Source: Flavobacteriales bacterium | GTDB lineage: Bacteria; Bacteroidota; Bacteroidia; Flavobacteriales_F; PHOS-HE28 | DNA: 64,000 nt | Direction: 5' to 3' | Assembly: GCA_016713875.1 (NCBI GenBank) | Contig: JADJOI010000003.1 | Coordinates: 1,302,001-1,366,000 of the forward strand | Part shown: positions 7,946 through 16,148 of the stretch, piece after piece | Layout: each line of letters opens with the position of its first letter | How positions within the stretch are numbered: position 1 is the stretch's first letter | Program-made: the position numbers and the translations under genes | The notes under the pieces: generated by a model | Seen by the model: the letters and a program-made list of their open reading frames with translations, nothing else | Told to the model about the DNA's origin: nothing | Database searches by the model: none

Positions 7946-8533
7946 TCAAGCCTCCATGGTCTCGTGATCCGGGCAGTCGGTGCGCAGGTCGGCCACGGCC
8001 AGATCCTGCCGGAGCAAGGTGCAGTGATGGCTCAGGTGCCGGTCGCCACGATAATGCGCGCAGGTCCAGCACATGCGCTGCACCTGCACATCCCCGCTGT
8101 CCAGCAGCGACCGGAGCAGCCGCATCAGGGCCAGCAACAAGGCCTCCCGTTCGTGCAAGGGTAAGGTAGTGAGCGCCCCGGTGAAGGGCCCACTTGTGGG
8201 GAGCCACCTCTTGCCGGCCGGAGTTAGTCGAAGCGCATGGCTGCGCCCGTCGCGCTTGTCCGGTTTCCTGATCAACAGACCGCGGTCCACCAGGAGCGCC
8301 GCGCTATCACTCACCGTGGGGCGCGTCACCTGCAGCTCTTCGGAGAGACGCGCAACGCCCACGGCTTCATCGCTGTGCTCGGCCACGAAACCCAGGATGC
8401 GGATCTGCAACGGGCTGAGCCTGGCGCCCGTGGCCTGTTGCCAACGCAGGGCGCGAGCCACCTCCCCGATGCGTTCAAGCAACCGGGCAAGGTGCTCGTC
8501 CAGCCCCCCAGTGGCGCCGTCCTTCAGAGCCAT
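7946..8533 (-). CDS. MarR family regulator with C-terminal four-cysteine cluster
   Basis: A 195-residue winged-helix regulator. The MarR core spans roughly residues 20-140, with recognition helix SEELQVTRPTVSDS and wing KPDKRDGRSHALRLT. Unusually, a C-terminal tail carries Cys155-x2-Cys158-x12-Cys171-x15-Cys187, with nearby His residues (SHHC, DCPDHE). This suggests a bound Zn or Fe-S cluster or a redox switch. The ATG at 8533 is preferred over an upstream GTG at 8584. It follows the thioredoxin-like gene on the same strand, separated by a hairpin, and probably regulates that gene. Confidence 0.85.
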   Translation of the reverse strand: MALKDGATGGLDEHLARLLERIGEVARALRWQQATGARLSPLQIRILGFVAEHSDEAVGVARLSEELQVTRPTVSDSAALLVDRGLLIRKPDKRDGRSHALRLTPAGKRWLPTSGPFTGALTTLPLHEREALLLALMRLLRSLLDSGDVQVQRMCWTCAHYRGDRHLSHHCTLLRQDLAVADLRTDCPDHETMEA

Positions 8534-8555
8534 GGCCGTAAGGTATCGGATCGAT

Positions 8556-8582
8556 GGGACCCGGCACGAGCGGCCGGGTCCC
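8556..8582 (-). terminator. Hairpin between the thioredoxin-like and MarR genes
   Basis: A perfect 10-bp stem (GGGACCCGGC with GCCGGGTCCC) around a 7-base loop lies in the 70-bp gap. There is no T-run, so it is either a Bacteroidota-style terminator or an attenuator that lowers marR readthrough. Confidence 0.55.
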
Positions 8583-8603
8583 ACGAGCCTCCACCAGATC
8601 CTC

Positions 8604-8840
8604 TCAGCCCTTCACATCGGCCATGCTCGCACCGTGATTGATGTGCAGCACATCGCTTCCGATGACCAGCGCGGGAACGCTCTTTACGCCTGCGGCCTCA
8701 GCCTCGGCGATACGACCGCGATCCTGGCCAAGGTGGACGTGCTCCACTTCGAACCGGTTGCGGTCCACCAGTTCGGTGATCCGATCCTCCGCGTTGATGC
8801 AAACCGGGCATCCGGCGTGGTAGAAGACTGCCTTTTTCAT
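8604..8840 (-). CDS. Thioredoxin-fold small protein, CPVC motif
   Basis: A 78-residue thioredoxin-like protein with a redox-active CPVC motif (Cys11, Cys14) at the start of the first helix and the cis-proline motif SVPAL near residue 55. It probably acts as a cytoplasmic thiol-disulfide reductant or sensor partner. A clear -7 box (TATATTTG) and a palindrome lie about 50-70 bp upstream. The neighbour downstream is the cysteine-rich MarR regulator, so a redox sensor/effector pair is plausible. Confidence 0.85.
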   Translation of the reverse strand: MKKAVFYHAGCPVCINAEDRITELVDRNRFEVEHVHLGQDRGRIAEAEAAGVKSVPALVIGSDVLHINHGASMADVKG

Positions 8841-8890
8841 GGTGTAGGGGTTTGTTGTTGATGTGAGCGGGCGGGATGTCCTTCCCGGGG

Positions 8891-8912
8891 CAAATATAAT
8901 TAGGTTTCCTTA
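8891..8912 (-). promoter_or_regulatory. Promoter and likely MarR operator for the thioredoxin-like gene
   Basis: CAAATATA at 8891-8898 is TATATTTG on the minus strand, an exact Bacteroidota -7 match. Directly upstream, TTAGGTTTCCTTA (8900-8912) is a near-palindrome suited to a MarR dimer. This AT-rich patch stands out from its surroundings. From 8913 to 9139 no gene or other signal was recognised. Confidence 0.55.
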
Positions 8913-9139
8913 CTTTTATGGGCCCGCCATGTTCTATCCTTCGATCAGGGTTCCGGTTCCTTGGCGAACTGGCCGGCGCGTGTCCGGGTGCGACAACCCC
9001 ATGGTCACCCTCCTTGCCAGTCGATCAGCTGGAAAGCCCTGCCATGAGGCTCATGGTCGAACATCAGCCGAGGAGCCCGGATCGCCGTCCCGCTGGACCC
9101 GGGCCAAGCCGGAGGCACGATCCGGGGTTGACGGACCGG

Positions 9140-9568
9140 TCAGTTGTTCAGCGCACCCTGTTCGATCCAGGCGCGGATGGTCTCGATCTCCTCAGCGCTC
9201 AGGAATGTGCCATCGGGCGGCATGCCCAGACCATAGACCTCGGTGAACGAGATCTTGTTCCATAGCACACTGGCCTCCGGATCCCCGGGCACCACACGCA
9301 CGGCGGGTGCATGGTTCGTGCTCGTTACGCCCACCAGACTGGCATGGGCCTCGGTCGTTGAAAGGTCCAGCCCGGCCATGGGCGGATGACAGGTCCAGCA
9401 GTGCGCATTGAAGATCGGCTGCACCTCGGAGGAGAAGTACACCGTATCCACCGGTTCACCGGGATCGACCGGTTCCGGAACGTACAGCGGACCTTGATCC
9501 TTTCTGCACGCCGCGCCGAACAGGACGAGCAACAGGACCACGGTCAACCTAGCGCTCCGATCGGGCAT
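9140..9568 (-). CDS. Monoheme cytochrome c lipoprotein (PSCyt1-like)
   Basis: A 142-residue lipoprotein: the start MPDRSARLTVVLL leads to the lipobox LFGAAC. A single heme site CWTCH occurs in FNAHCWTCHPPMAGLDL, the pattern of Planctomycete-type cytochrome c domains, and GMPPDG holds a possible distal Met. It is probably periplasmic or outer-membrane attached and transfers electrons. The ATG at 9568 overlaps the end of the DUF5777 gene by 20 bp, so this is the last gene of the tight five-gene operon starting at 14879. Confidence 0.8.
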   Translation of the reverse strand: MPDRSARLTVVLLLVLFGAACRKDQGPLYVPEPVDPGEPVDTVYFSSEVQPIFNAHCWTCHPPMAGLDLSTTEAHASLVGVTSTNHAPAVRVVPGDPEASVLWNKISFTEVYGLGMPPDGTFLSAEEIETIRAWIEQGALNN

Positions 9569-10469
9569 GGCGTTGTTTGGGTTTGACGAACAGCACGCGG
9601 GAGATATTGAAGCCCAGATGCATGTACCCTTCGTCATAGCGTGACGATGCAGTTGCGTACGACCGTTGATCGATGATCTCCTGTCCGGTGCACAGGATCA
9701 CCTGGAACACATGTCCCTGAGTGGCCAACTCGTAAGCAAGGGCCCAGGGAACCAACTCCTGTCCGGGCGGTCGACCATATGCGGACGGGGCCACCTCAAA
9801 GAGCACCGATCCCTTCGGGGTGAGCTTCGCACGAACGGCGATGGGGATCACGACCTGCTGGTTCGGATGCCCGACCGGGACCAGATTCCGATGAATGAAG
9901 ACCGTTGCGACCTGGGCCGACAACCGGGATGTGAATTTCCTGGCGACGATGGCCTGCGCCGTGTAGCTCAACCTATGCTCATAGCGCTGCACATAGGGGG
10001 TGGTGCCATCCGCGAGGAAATAGCGGTCTCCGGTGGTGGGGAGTTCGTCGTCCATCCAGGCCGCGTTCGCCAATAGGGTGAGCGACAACGGCATCTCGTT
10101 CCCCACGGTCTGACGCAGCACGCGCACCTTGGCCCCCAGGTCCCAGACCTTCCCGTTCTTCGAACGCCCCACCTCCAGGTGCGCGATCTTGATCGGTGCA
10201 TACTGAAAGGCGAACCGGATGTTCGCTGGAAGATCCAGGCCGAGGAACTGCTTCCATGCCGAACCGTCGGGACCGAACGCACCGAACCGATGCTGGATCA
10301 TGAACCCGAACGATCTTTTCCGGGGGATCACCTCCACGCTGGAGGAATTCACCACCTGCGTTCCTGCGAACGTGCCGGTGACGAACTCCCTGTTGGAGCC
10401 GTCCTGCGCGCGGAGCGTGGCGCAGAGGCATGCACCACCGGACAGGAGAAGGAGTGTGTGGTACTGCAT
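9549..10469 (-). CDS. DUF5777 family outer-membrane beta-barrel protein
   Basis: A 306-residue protein with signal peptide MQYHTLLLLSGGACLCA and many alternating beta-strands. The DUF5777 pattern is visible: a tract ending in FMIQHRFG, then FLGLDLPANIRFAFQYAP, then VGRSKNGK. Members are Bacteroidota outer-membrane barrels of unknown function, often encoded next to cytochromes c. The ATG is chosen because an upstream GTG adds only two residues. It starts 2 bp after the previous cytochrome gene's stop, inside the same operon. Confidence 0.8.
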   Translation of the reverse strand: MQYHTLLLLSGGACLCATLRAQDGSNREFVTGTFAGTQVVNSSSVEVIPRKRSFGFMIQHRFGAFGPDGSAWKQFLGLDLPANIRFAFQYAPIKIAHLEVGRSKNGKVWDLGAKVRVLRQTVGNEMPLSLTLLANAAWMDDELPTTGDRYFLADGTTPYVQRYEHRLSYTAQAIVARKFTSRLSAQVATVFIHRNLVPVGHPNQQVVIPIAVRAKLTPKGSVLFEVAPSAYGRPPGQELVPWALAYELATQGHVFQVILCTGQEIIDQRSYATASSRYDEGYMHLGFNISRVLFVKPKQRHARSER

Positions 10470-10471
10470 GG

Positions 10472-10858
10472 TCACGGATGGTCGAGTGTCCGGATATAGT
10501 GAGCCAGAGCCCAGCGTTCCTCACGGCTCAGTACATGTTCATACGAGGCCATCTCACCCCGTCCCTTGGTGATCTTCCAATAGAGCGCCCCATTGGTCTG
10601 GGCCTGGACCCGATCGGATCCAAGGTCCGCCGGAACGGCCTGAAGTGCGACCGCATTGGGACCATCCCCTCGTCCCTCCATGCCATGGCAGGTCCAGCAG
10701 AGGGATCCGAAGACCTTTCCGCCCAGAAGAACGGCCTTGGGGTTCGTGGCCATGGGGTCCGCAAGCCGATCGGCTTCCGGTGGTGCGGTCCAAGGCTCCC
10801 CTTGCTGAGGGAGCGACGCGGTACAGTACAGGAGGATCAGCGCGATCGTGCGGGTCAT
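10472..10858 (-). CDS. Periplasmic monoheme cytochrome c
   Basis: A 128-residue class I cytochrome c with a short signal peptide (MTRTIALILLYCTASLP). The heme site is CWTCH in FGSLCWTCHGMEGRGDGP, with a likely distal Met in GEMASYEHVLS. It resembles small electron carriers of respiratory gene clusters. The ATG overlaps the stop of the NapH/TPR gene, so it is probably an electron-transfer partner of that membrane protein. Confidence 0.85.
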   Translation of the reverse strand: MTRTIALILLYCTASLPQQGEPWTAPPEADRLADPMATNPKAVLLGGKVFGSLCWTCHGMEGRGDGPNAVALQAVPADLGSDRVQAQTNGALYWKITKGRGEMASYEHVLSREERWALAHYIRTLDHP

Positions 10859-12816
10859 TGGTGGTCGTTTGGTCCGATCCCATCCTGTTCGAGCCAGGCG
10901 AGAGCTTCACGGATGCGTTCATCACCGGGATCGATATCGCTGGCGGCACCGAGCTGTCGATAAGCCTCCACACGCTGACCAACGCGGACATAGGCCGAGG
11001 CCAGCGCGACCCGGGCCCGATTGTCATTGGGCCGCAGTTCCACCAACCTGGTGAGATGGCCGATGGCGGCCGCGTTGTCACCGATGGAGAGTCGGAGTGC
11101 CGCCAGATTGTTGCGGAGCATTTCCTCGGGACCACCAAGGCTCAGGGCGGTCTCGAAATGCCCGATGGCCTCCGTGGTGCTCCCCATCCGATGGGCCAGC
11201 TCACCGGAGGCCACCAGCAGCGACACGTCGCCGGGCGCTCGATGCAGACCCTCCCGAACGGCCTTCGAGGCGCCGGAGAGGTCACCCTTCGCCTTACAGG
11301 CCTCGGCCAGAGACAAGGCCGACCGGATAAGCAACGCACGGCTGTTCGTGCCGGACCGATCGTCACCAAGCAACAGGTTCTGCTGCCAGAGCTCCATCGC
11401 CTCATCCGCCGCCCCCATGCCGTTCAGCAATTCCCCGAGCCTGTATCGCGCCTCCACATGGCCGGGATCATCCGTGATGATCCCCCGCAGGTCCGCGATG
11501 GCCTGATGATCCTGATGCTGCATCACCCGCAGCGAAGCGAGCGACAACCGATGATCGATCGGGGCGATGAGCCCAAGGTCAAGGGCGCGTTCGAAATGCG
11601 CGATCGCCGATGCCAGTCGATCAGGACGGGCGTCCATGGCGAGTGTGCGCATGATGCGTCCGCCCATCCATCCGTGGTACTGAACCCAGCCGGTATGGGC
11701 CAAGAGCGCGATCAGTGCGATCGCTGCACCCACCACGATCCGACCGGCCGGCCGGATCCTTCCGTCCAATTTCAGCACATGACCTTGGAGCGTGTACACA
11801 TCGCGACCCAGCGTGCGGACAAGCGCCAGAAGGATAAAAGCGGTGCATCCCGCCAGGGCCACGGCCAATAGGAAGGGGATCAGGTCGTACGCACCCCGCC
11901 AGACGACGAAGGCCGGCAGGAAGACCGCAACAAGAAGGATGTCCTCGCCAATGCTGTTTCGAAACCGTCCTGTGGAAGTGCCCAAAAAGTTGCCCTTACG
12001 GAACAGCGGAGGTGTACGGAATCCGAACTGCACGGCATTCTCGGGACAAGCGGCCACACAGTCAAGGTCCTTGAGGCATCGCGGATCGGTGACCATGCCG
12101 TGCAGTGCGAGCTCCCGGTGAACAAGGATGTCCGATGAGCACGCTTTGGTGCACAGTCCACATTGGGAACAGTCCTTGGCGAGAACGATCCTACCGGGTG
12201 CGACCTGATCGGCCAAGCCGAACAGGGCACCGTACGGGCAGGCGTGATAGCAGAAACCGCGGCTACCGAGCAGGTAGACCATGAGGAAGCCACAAACGAA
12301 GAACGTGAGGATGGCGACACCCGGGGGCGGCAGATTGCGCCAAAGATCATCCGTGGTGAAGGAGGACCAACGCGAACCCGAAGCCTCCACGACATGCAGA
12401 CCTTCACCCTCCAGACCTTGCCAGACCTGCAGGACCTGCGGCCAGATGAACAGGTAGAACATGGCGGCGACGGGCACCCAGACCAACGTGCGTGACCGCA
12501 GTGGGCGCGGTTCGATGCCCACCTTCGCCAGCAACCATCTGGACGCATCCTGAAGGGCCAGGATGTGGCAACCCCACGAACAGAAGAAACGGCCAAAGAG
12601 CGCCGTGGCGAGCATGACAAGGGCCATGAGGATGAATCCGGCCGTGACGATCCCCTGATGCACCGTGTAGAGCACCTCGTTGAACTCGAGCGGGGCCAGC
12701 GTTCTGCCCTTGAGCTTCCAGTGGACGAAATGCAGGATGAAAAGCACATGCACTCCGATCAGGCTGGCAGCCCGCCATGAAGTGTATCTCCCTGCCCGCC
12801 CCCCCCGCTCCGGCAT
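10855..12816 (-). CDS. NapH/NosR-like membrane ferredoxin fused to TPR repeats
   Basis: A 653-residue protein in two parts. Residues 1-395 resemble NapH/NosR/CcoG polyferredoxins: several transmembrane helices, CSWGC (79-83), CYHAC (189-193), a [4Fe-4S] motif DCSQCGLCTKAC (Cys216, 219, 222, 226) and a shorter second motif (Cys247, 253, 257). Residues about 400-640 are tetratricopeptide repeats after a last membrane helix near 360-377. NapH-type proteins pass quinol electrons to periplasmic carriers; the TPR part could dock partners. This fusion is unusual. The ATG at 12816 follows the upstream gene's stop by 11 bp. Confidence 0.8.
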   Translation of the reverse strand: MPERGGRAGRYTSWRAASLIGVHVLFILHFVHWKLKGRTLAPLEFNEVLYTVHQGIVTAGFILMALVMLATALFGRFFCSWGCHILALQDASRWLLAKVGIEPRPLRSRTLVWVPVAAMFYLFIWPQVLQVWQGLEGEGLHVVEASGSRWSSFTTDDLWRNLPPPGVAILTFFVCGFLMVYLLGSRGFCYHACPYGALFGLADQVAPGRIVLAKDCSQCGLCTKACSSDILVHRELALHGMVTDPRCLKDLDCVAACPENAVQFGFRTPPLFRKGNFLGTSTGRFRNSIGEDILLVAVFLPAFVVWRGAYDLIPFLLAVALAGCTAFILLALVRTLGRDVYTLQGHVLKLDGRIRPAGRIVVGAAIALIALLAHTGWVQYHGWMGGRIMRTLAMDARPDRLASAIAHFERALDLGLIAPIDHRLSLASLRVMQHQDHQAIADLRGIITDDPGHVEARYRLGELLNGMGAADEAMELWQQNLLLGDDRSGTNSRALLIRSALSLAEACKAKGDLSGASKAVREGLHRAPGDVSLLVASGELAHRMGSTTEAIGHFETALSLGGPEEMLRNNLAALRLSIGDNAAAIGHLTRLVELRPNDNRARVALASAYVRVGQRVEAYRQLGAASDIDPGDERIREALAWLEQDGIGPNDHQ

Positions 12817-12827
12817 GTTGCTGAGGA

Positions 12828-14879
12828 TCAGTTCAGAACAATGCGCTGTCGGAAGTACCGCCCCTCGACCCGAAGCCCGAGGGTGTACATACCGACCGGC
12901 TGTGCGCCCAGGTCCCACGTCCGTAGCATCTGACCTGCAGCCGCCTCAATACGCTCGGCCATCACCACACGGCCCAATGGATCGATCAGCTCAAGATCGA
13001 GCATGGCGGATGCCAGCAGGTGAACGGAGATGGTCACCGGCCCCCGAGCGGGGTTCGGATAAACCTGGAATCCGCGCAGCGAAAGCGCTTCGTTGACCCC
13101 TGTGCATGTCTGCACCTCCACGGTGACCAACGCAGGAGCACTGCGACACACTCCACCCCCATGCTCAACCTCCCAATCGAAAAAGTAAGGATAGACACCC
13201 GAGCCTGCACTGGAACCCGTGATCGATGCCACCTGGCCGATGAGGTAGGGATAGGAGGCTCCCGCCGTGTTCCGCCAGAGGTCGGTGGTGCCGCTCACAA
13301 CCAATGAGTAGTTGTTGCCGGCCGGCACTTCGAAGTCGAGGTCGATCCTGGACACACCCGCTGGGACGAAGGCCGACCGGGTGGCCTGAAGCACCCCGAT
13401 GTTGTCGACCAGTTCCACCGTCCGTGTTCCGGCGGATGCGGCGTACACTTTGACCGACCGCAGCACGAATGTGGCCATTGCGTTGAACCTCAAAGCGGAG
13501 CCACCGGCATGGAAGGAACCCGCACCGGTATCATCCGGTTTACCTCCGGTGATGATCGCCCCGGAGTAGACGGTGGCCGAAGTGACCGAATAGTCCGTGG
13601 TGGTATAGAGCACCGGGGTGGTGAAGGTGTTGCCCGTACCCACCAGGTTATTGCCACTGTCGTACCACTCCAGCGCGTCGCCGGTGGCGGACAGTTCCAC
13701 GCTTTCCCCTTCACAGATGAGGGCACCGGCGACGATCGGGGGGACGGGTTCGGGCAGAGCCACCACCGAGAACGGCGCCGAGGTCGCCGAGCCGCAGTGA
13801 CCATTCACCGTCACGGTGTACGTCCCTGGTCCAGCGATGATGCTGCTGGTGGTCGCACCTGTGGACCACTGATACGATGTCCCGGCATTGGCATGCAGGA
13901 CAACGCTTCCGCCCTGGCAGACGAATGCCTGTTCTTCACAGGTGATCCTGGCAAATGGCGCGGTCGCCGGCTGCTGGCTCAGCGAATAAGGCACGGCTGT
14001 CCAGTTGTTCGTCTCATCGGCCTCGTTCACCACGTTCAGGGGGTCGGCTTCGAGCACGATCCAATAGTCCCCGTTGCAGGTGCCGGTCGGGATGTCGATC
14101 CACATGCCGTCGAGATACTCGCTGTACACGTCCGTGTAACCCGAGGAGATCCCCTGCCGGACCATGCTGCACCCGTAGGGCCCACCCAGGCCGAGGTTGG
14201 GGAAATCGGGCCCGTACAAGGTGGTCCCTGCATTGTACACCCTGTTATCGTCCTTGCAATGATGTTGGGCAGCACTGGCATTGCAGCTATGGTAGTCCAT
14301 CAGACAGAACCCGAGCTTGTAGCCTTCGGCCACGATCGGCCACTGCCGCGGATCGCTGACCCCGCTTTCCTGCACGCGCAGGCTGAAGATACCCCACTGA
14401 TCATAGTGAGTATGACCATGGGTGGGATGATAGGTCATCCCTTGGGGCATCACCCGCTCCACCGATGTCATGACGGAGCCGTTCTTGTGGAAAAGCCGTT
14501 GCGTGGTGAGTTGCTTGGCCGTCCCTCCATTCGGGCAGGCGAACTGCTGCGAAGCGCTCGGATCGTACACGGTGAACGTGTCAACGCCGCAAACGAACCG
14601 GCGATAGCCGTTCATGTCAACACCGCGGACCTCGAGAGGACCGTACCCGATGTTGGGCGTTGAGCTCGTGATGTTGATCCGACCCGGTTGCTCATTGGGA
14701 CCGTTGAGGTAGTTCAGGGCCGCATACCACGATGTGGTCATATCCGGAAGCAGATCGCAGTTCGAACCCTGCCCAGGTGGGCATTGGCACGAGGTGGCGT
14801 TCGTGGTGGTGCACTGTGACCAAAGCGATGTGTTCGTGCCGAGGATCAAGCTGAACAAGATGGCGGAGAGTTGTCGCAT
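12828..14879 (-). CDS. T9SS-secreted protein with lysyl-oxidase-like domain
   Basis: A 683-residue exported protein: signal peptide (MRQLSAILFSLILG), then a lysyl-oxidase-like region with a possible copper site (HPTHGHTHYDQWG), YKLGFCLMD, YLDGMWIDIPTG and EADETNNW. Ig-like/PKD-like repeats follow, then a T9SS type A sorting domain beginning FQVYPNPARGPV. Lysyl oxidases are copper/quinone amine oxidases; the substrate here is unknown and the domain may be structural only. The ATG at 14879 fits the signal peptide; the frame runs upstream without a better start. It is the first gene of the cytochrome operon. A Crp/Fnr-type site is 49 bp upstream. Confidence 0.75.
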   Translation of the reverse strand: MRQLSAILFSLILGTNTSLWSQCTTTNATSCQCPPGQGSNCDLLPDMTTSWYAALNYLNGPNEQPGRINITSSTPNIGYGPLEVRGVDMNGYRRFVCGVDTFTVYDPSASQQFACPNGGTAKQLTTQRLFHKNGSVMTSVERVMPQGMTYHPTHGHTHYDQWGIFSLRVQESGVSDPRQWPIVAEGYKLGFCLMDYHSCNASAAQHHCKDDNRVYNAGTTLYGPDFPNLGLGGPYGCSMVRQGISSGYTDVYSEYLDGMWIDIPTGTCNGDYWIVLEADPLNVVNEADETNNWTAVPYSLSQQPATAPFARITCEEQAFVCQGGSVVLHANAGTSYQWSTGATTSSIIAGPGTYTVTVNGHCGSATSAPFSVVALPEPVPPIVAGALICEGESVELSATGDALEWYDSGNNLVGTGNTFTTPVLYTTTDYSVTSATVYSGAIITGGKPDDTGAGSFHAGGSALRFNAMATFVLRSVKVYAASAGTRTVELVDNIGVLQATRSAFVPAGVSRIDLDFEVPAGNNYSLVVSGTTDLWRNTAGASYPYLIGQVASITGSSAGSGVYPYFFDWEVEHGGGVCRSAPALVTVEVQTCTGVNEALSLRGFQVYPNPARGPVTISVHLLASAMLDLELIDPLGRVVMAERIEAAAGQMLRTWDLGAQPVGMYTLGLRVEGRYFRQRIVLN

Positions 14880-14927
14880 GGTGTCCGTATGGTGCGTGAA
14901 AGTTTCTCGATCATGGACGAGCTTTCT

Positions 14928-14941
14928 ATGATTCTCATCAT
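14928..14941. promoter_or_regulatory. Crp/Fnr-type operator upstream of the T9SS/cytochrome operon and crp/fnr
   Basis: ATGATTCTCATCAT, TGAY-N4-RTCA. The minus-strand octamer AAACTTTC (14898-14905) sits 33 bp from its centre, 19 bp before the T9SS gene start. The site also lies 194 bp upstream of the plus-strand Crp/Fnr gene, so autoregulation is possible. Confidence 0.6.
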
Positions 14942-15134
14942 GTTTCACCGAACGTCCATATCCACCGCAGAGTACCCTCATCCCTTCGTTCGGGACTTCA
15001 GGAGGCCGATCATTATTCTCCATGTAAAACTTAACATGCGTTCGGTCATCTTCCTGGGTGATCACATCGGCGCGTCAGTGGACCGGGCCCTGCGGAACGG
15101 ATCAAGGCCTGAAGGCTCGATAACTTGCACCCTG

Positions 15135-15827
15135 ATGAAGCCCACTGACCGAAGGACCACCACACTGGACCAACTGATCGAGCAATACTGCACCGTGGAA
15201 TGGAAGCAGTTGATGCGCGACCGCAACGTCCCCCATTTCTTCCGCAAGGGGCAGCATGTGTTCGAACAAGGCCAAGTGGCGGAGCATATCTACATGGTCG
15301 ACCGGGGTGGCGTGAAGGTCACCGCCACCTACAAGAAGGAACGCGAACAAATCGTCAGGATCGCTGGGCCGGGTGAAGTGGTCGGACACAGGGCCTTGGG
15401 CAGCCACCTGGTCTATACCGCCCGGGGGACCGCCTTGATGGATACCAGGCTGAACAGCATACCGATCAGCCTCTTCAGCAGTGTGCTGAGAGCCAACAAC
15501 CTGTTCTGCTACCAGTTCCTCCTGTTCTTCGCCGAGGAGATGCAGCGGCTCGACCGGCGCCAGCGTGACATGATGACGATGGATGTGACCCAGCGCGTGG
15601 CCAAGGTGCTCAAGATGGACATGGACAGCTTCGGATTCGACAGCAAGGACAGCAATAAGCTGGCGTTCACCCTGTCGCGGCAGGACATCGCCAACGCCGC
15701 CGGCACCACGTATGAGAGCGTGATCCGCACGCTCGCCGCCCTGCAGCGCCGCCGTATCATAGGTTTGGAAGGGAAGGAGATCCGCATCCTCAACAAAGCC
15801 ACGCTCCTCAAGGTGCTCGTGCAATGA
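15135..15827 (+). CDS. Crp/Fnr family transcriptional regulator
   Basis: A 230-residue regulator with an N-terminal cyclic-nucleotide-like beta-roll (about residues 20-130: FRKGQHVFEQGQ, RIAGPGEVVGHRAL), a dimerisation helix, and a C-terminal HTH. The recognition helix reads TTYESVIRTL, keeping the Glu-x3-Arg spacing that in Crp and Fnr reads a TGA half-site. It lacks the N-terminal cysteine group of O2-sensing Fnr, so NO/heme (Dnr-like) or another input is more likely. The ATG at 15135 is preferred to upstream starts because the family alignment begins there. It is the best candidate to bind the TGAY-N4-RTCA sites across this island. Confidence 0.88.
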   Translation: MKPTDRRTTTLDQLIEQYCTVEWKQLMRDRNVPHFFRKGQHVFEQGQVAEHIYMVDRGGVKVTATYKKEREQIVRIAGPGEVVGHRALGSHLVYTARGTALMDTRLNSIPISLFSSVLRANNLFCYQFLLFFAEEMQRLDRRQRDMMTMDVTQRVAKVLKMDMDSFGFDSKDSNKLAFTLSRQDIANAAGTTYESVIRTLAALQRRRIIGLEGKEIRILNKATLLKVLVQ

Positions 15828-15836
15828 CGCTGTTCC

Positions 15837-16148
15837 CTATGAGATACGCGGGAAGATCGCGGACCAAGGTGTCGCTCCGTTGATGCGCACCCGCTTGCTT
15901 CGGCTGGCGTGTCCGCTGAGCAGTTCCACTTGCCTCCTGGGCACGCCGAAGGCCTCGGCGAGGAAGGCGATCAGCGCCTCGTTCGCCTTACCGTCCACGG
16001 GCAGCGTGGCGAGACGGATCTTGAGCGCATCGCCGTGCGTACCGGCCACCTCGGTACGTGTCGCGCCGGGCTGCTCGTGCGGCATCATGATCAACGCCTT
16101 TCCTTCGGTCCTCAGCCAGGTACCCATCGATGTGGGCAGATCGTTCAC
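15837..16148 (-). CDS. DUF167 (YggU) family protein
   Basis: A 103-residue protein of the DUF167 fold, with the motif KIRLATLPVDGKANEALIAFLAEAF and a conserved SGHASRSKRVRI segment. Function is unknown across the family. The GTG start overlaps the moaA stop (GTGA), so the two are translationally coupled. No direct link to molybdopterin synthesis is evident. Confidence 0.85.
   Translation of the reverse strand: MNDLPTSMGTWLRTEGKALIMMPHEQPGATRTEVAGTHGDALKIRLATLPVDGKANEALIAFLAEAFGVPRRQVELLSGHASRSKRVRINGATPWSAIFPRIS

Noticed and set aside
8863..9265. Two plus-strand frames over the MarR/thioredoxin promoter region
   Set aside because: They overlap the well supported cytochrome gene on the other strand and have no protein-like features.
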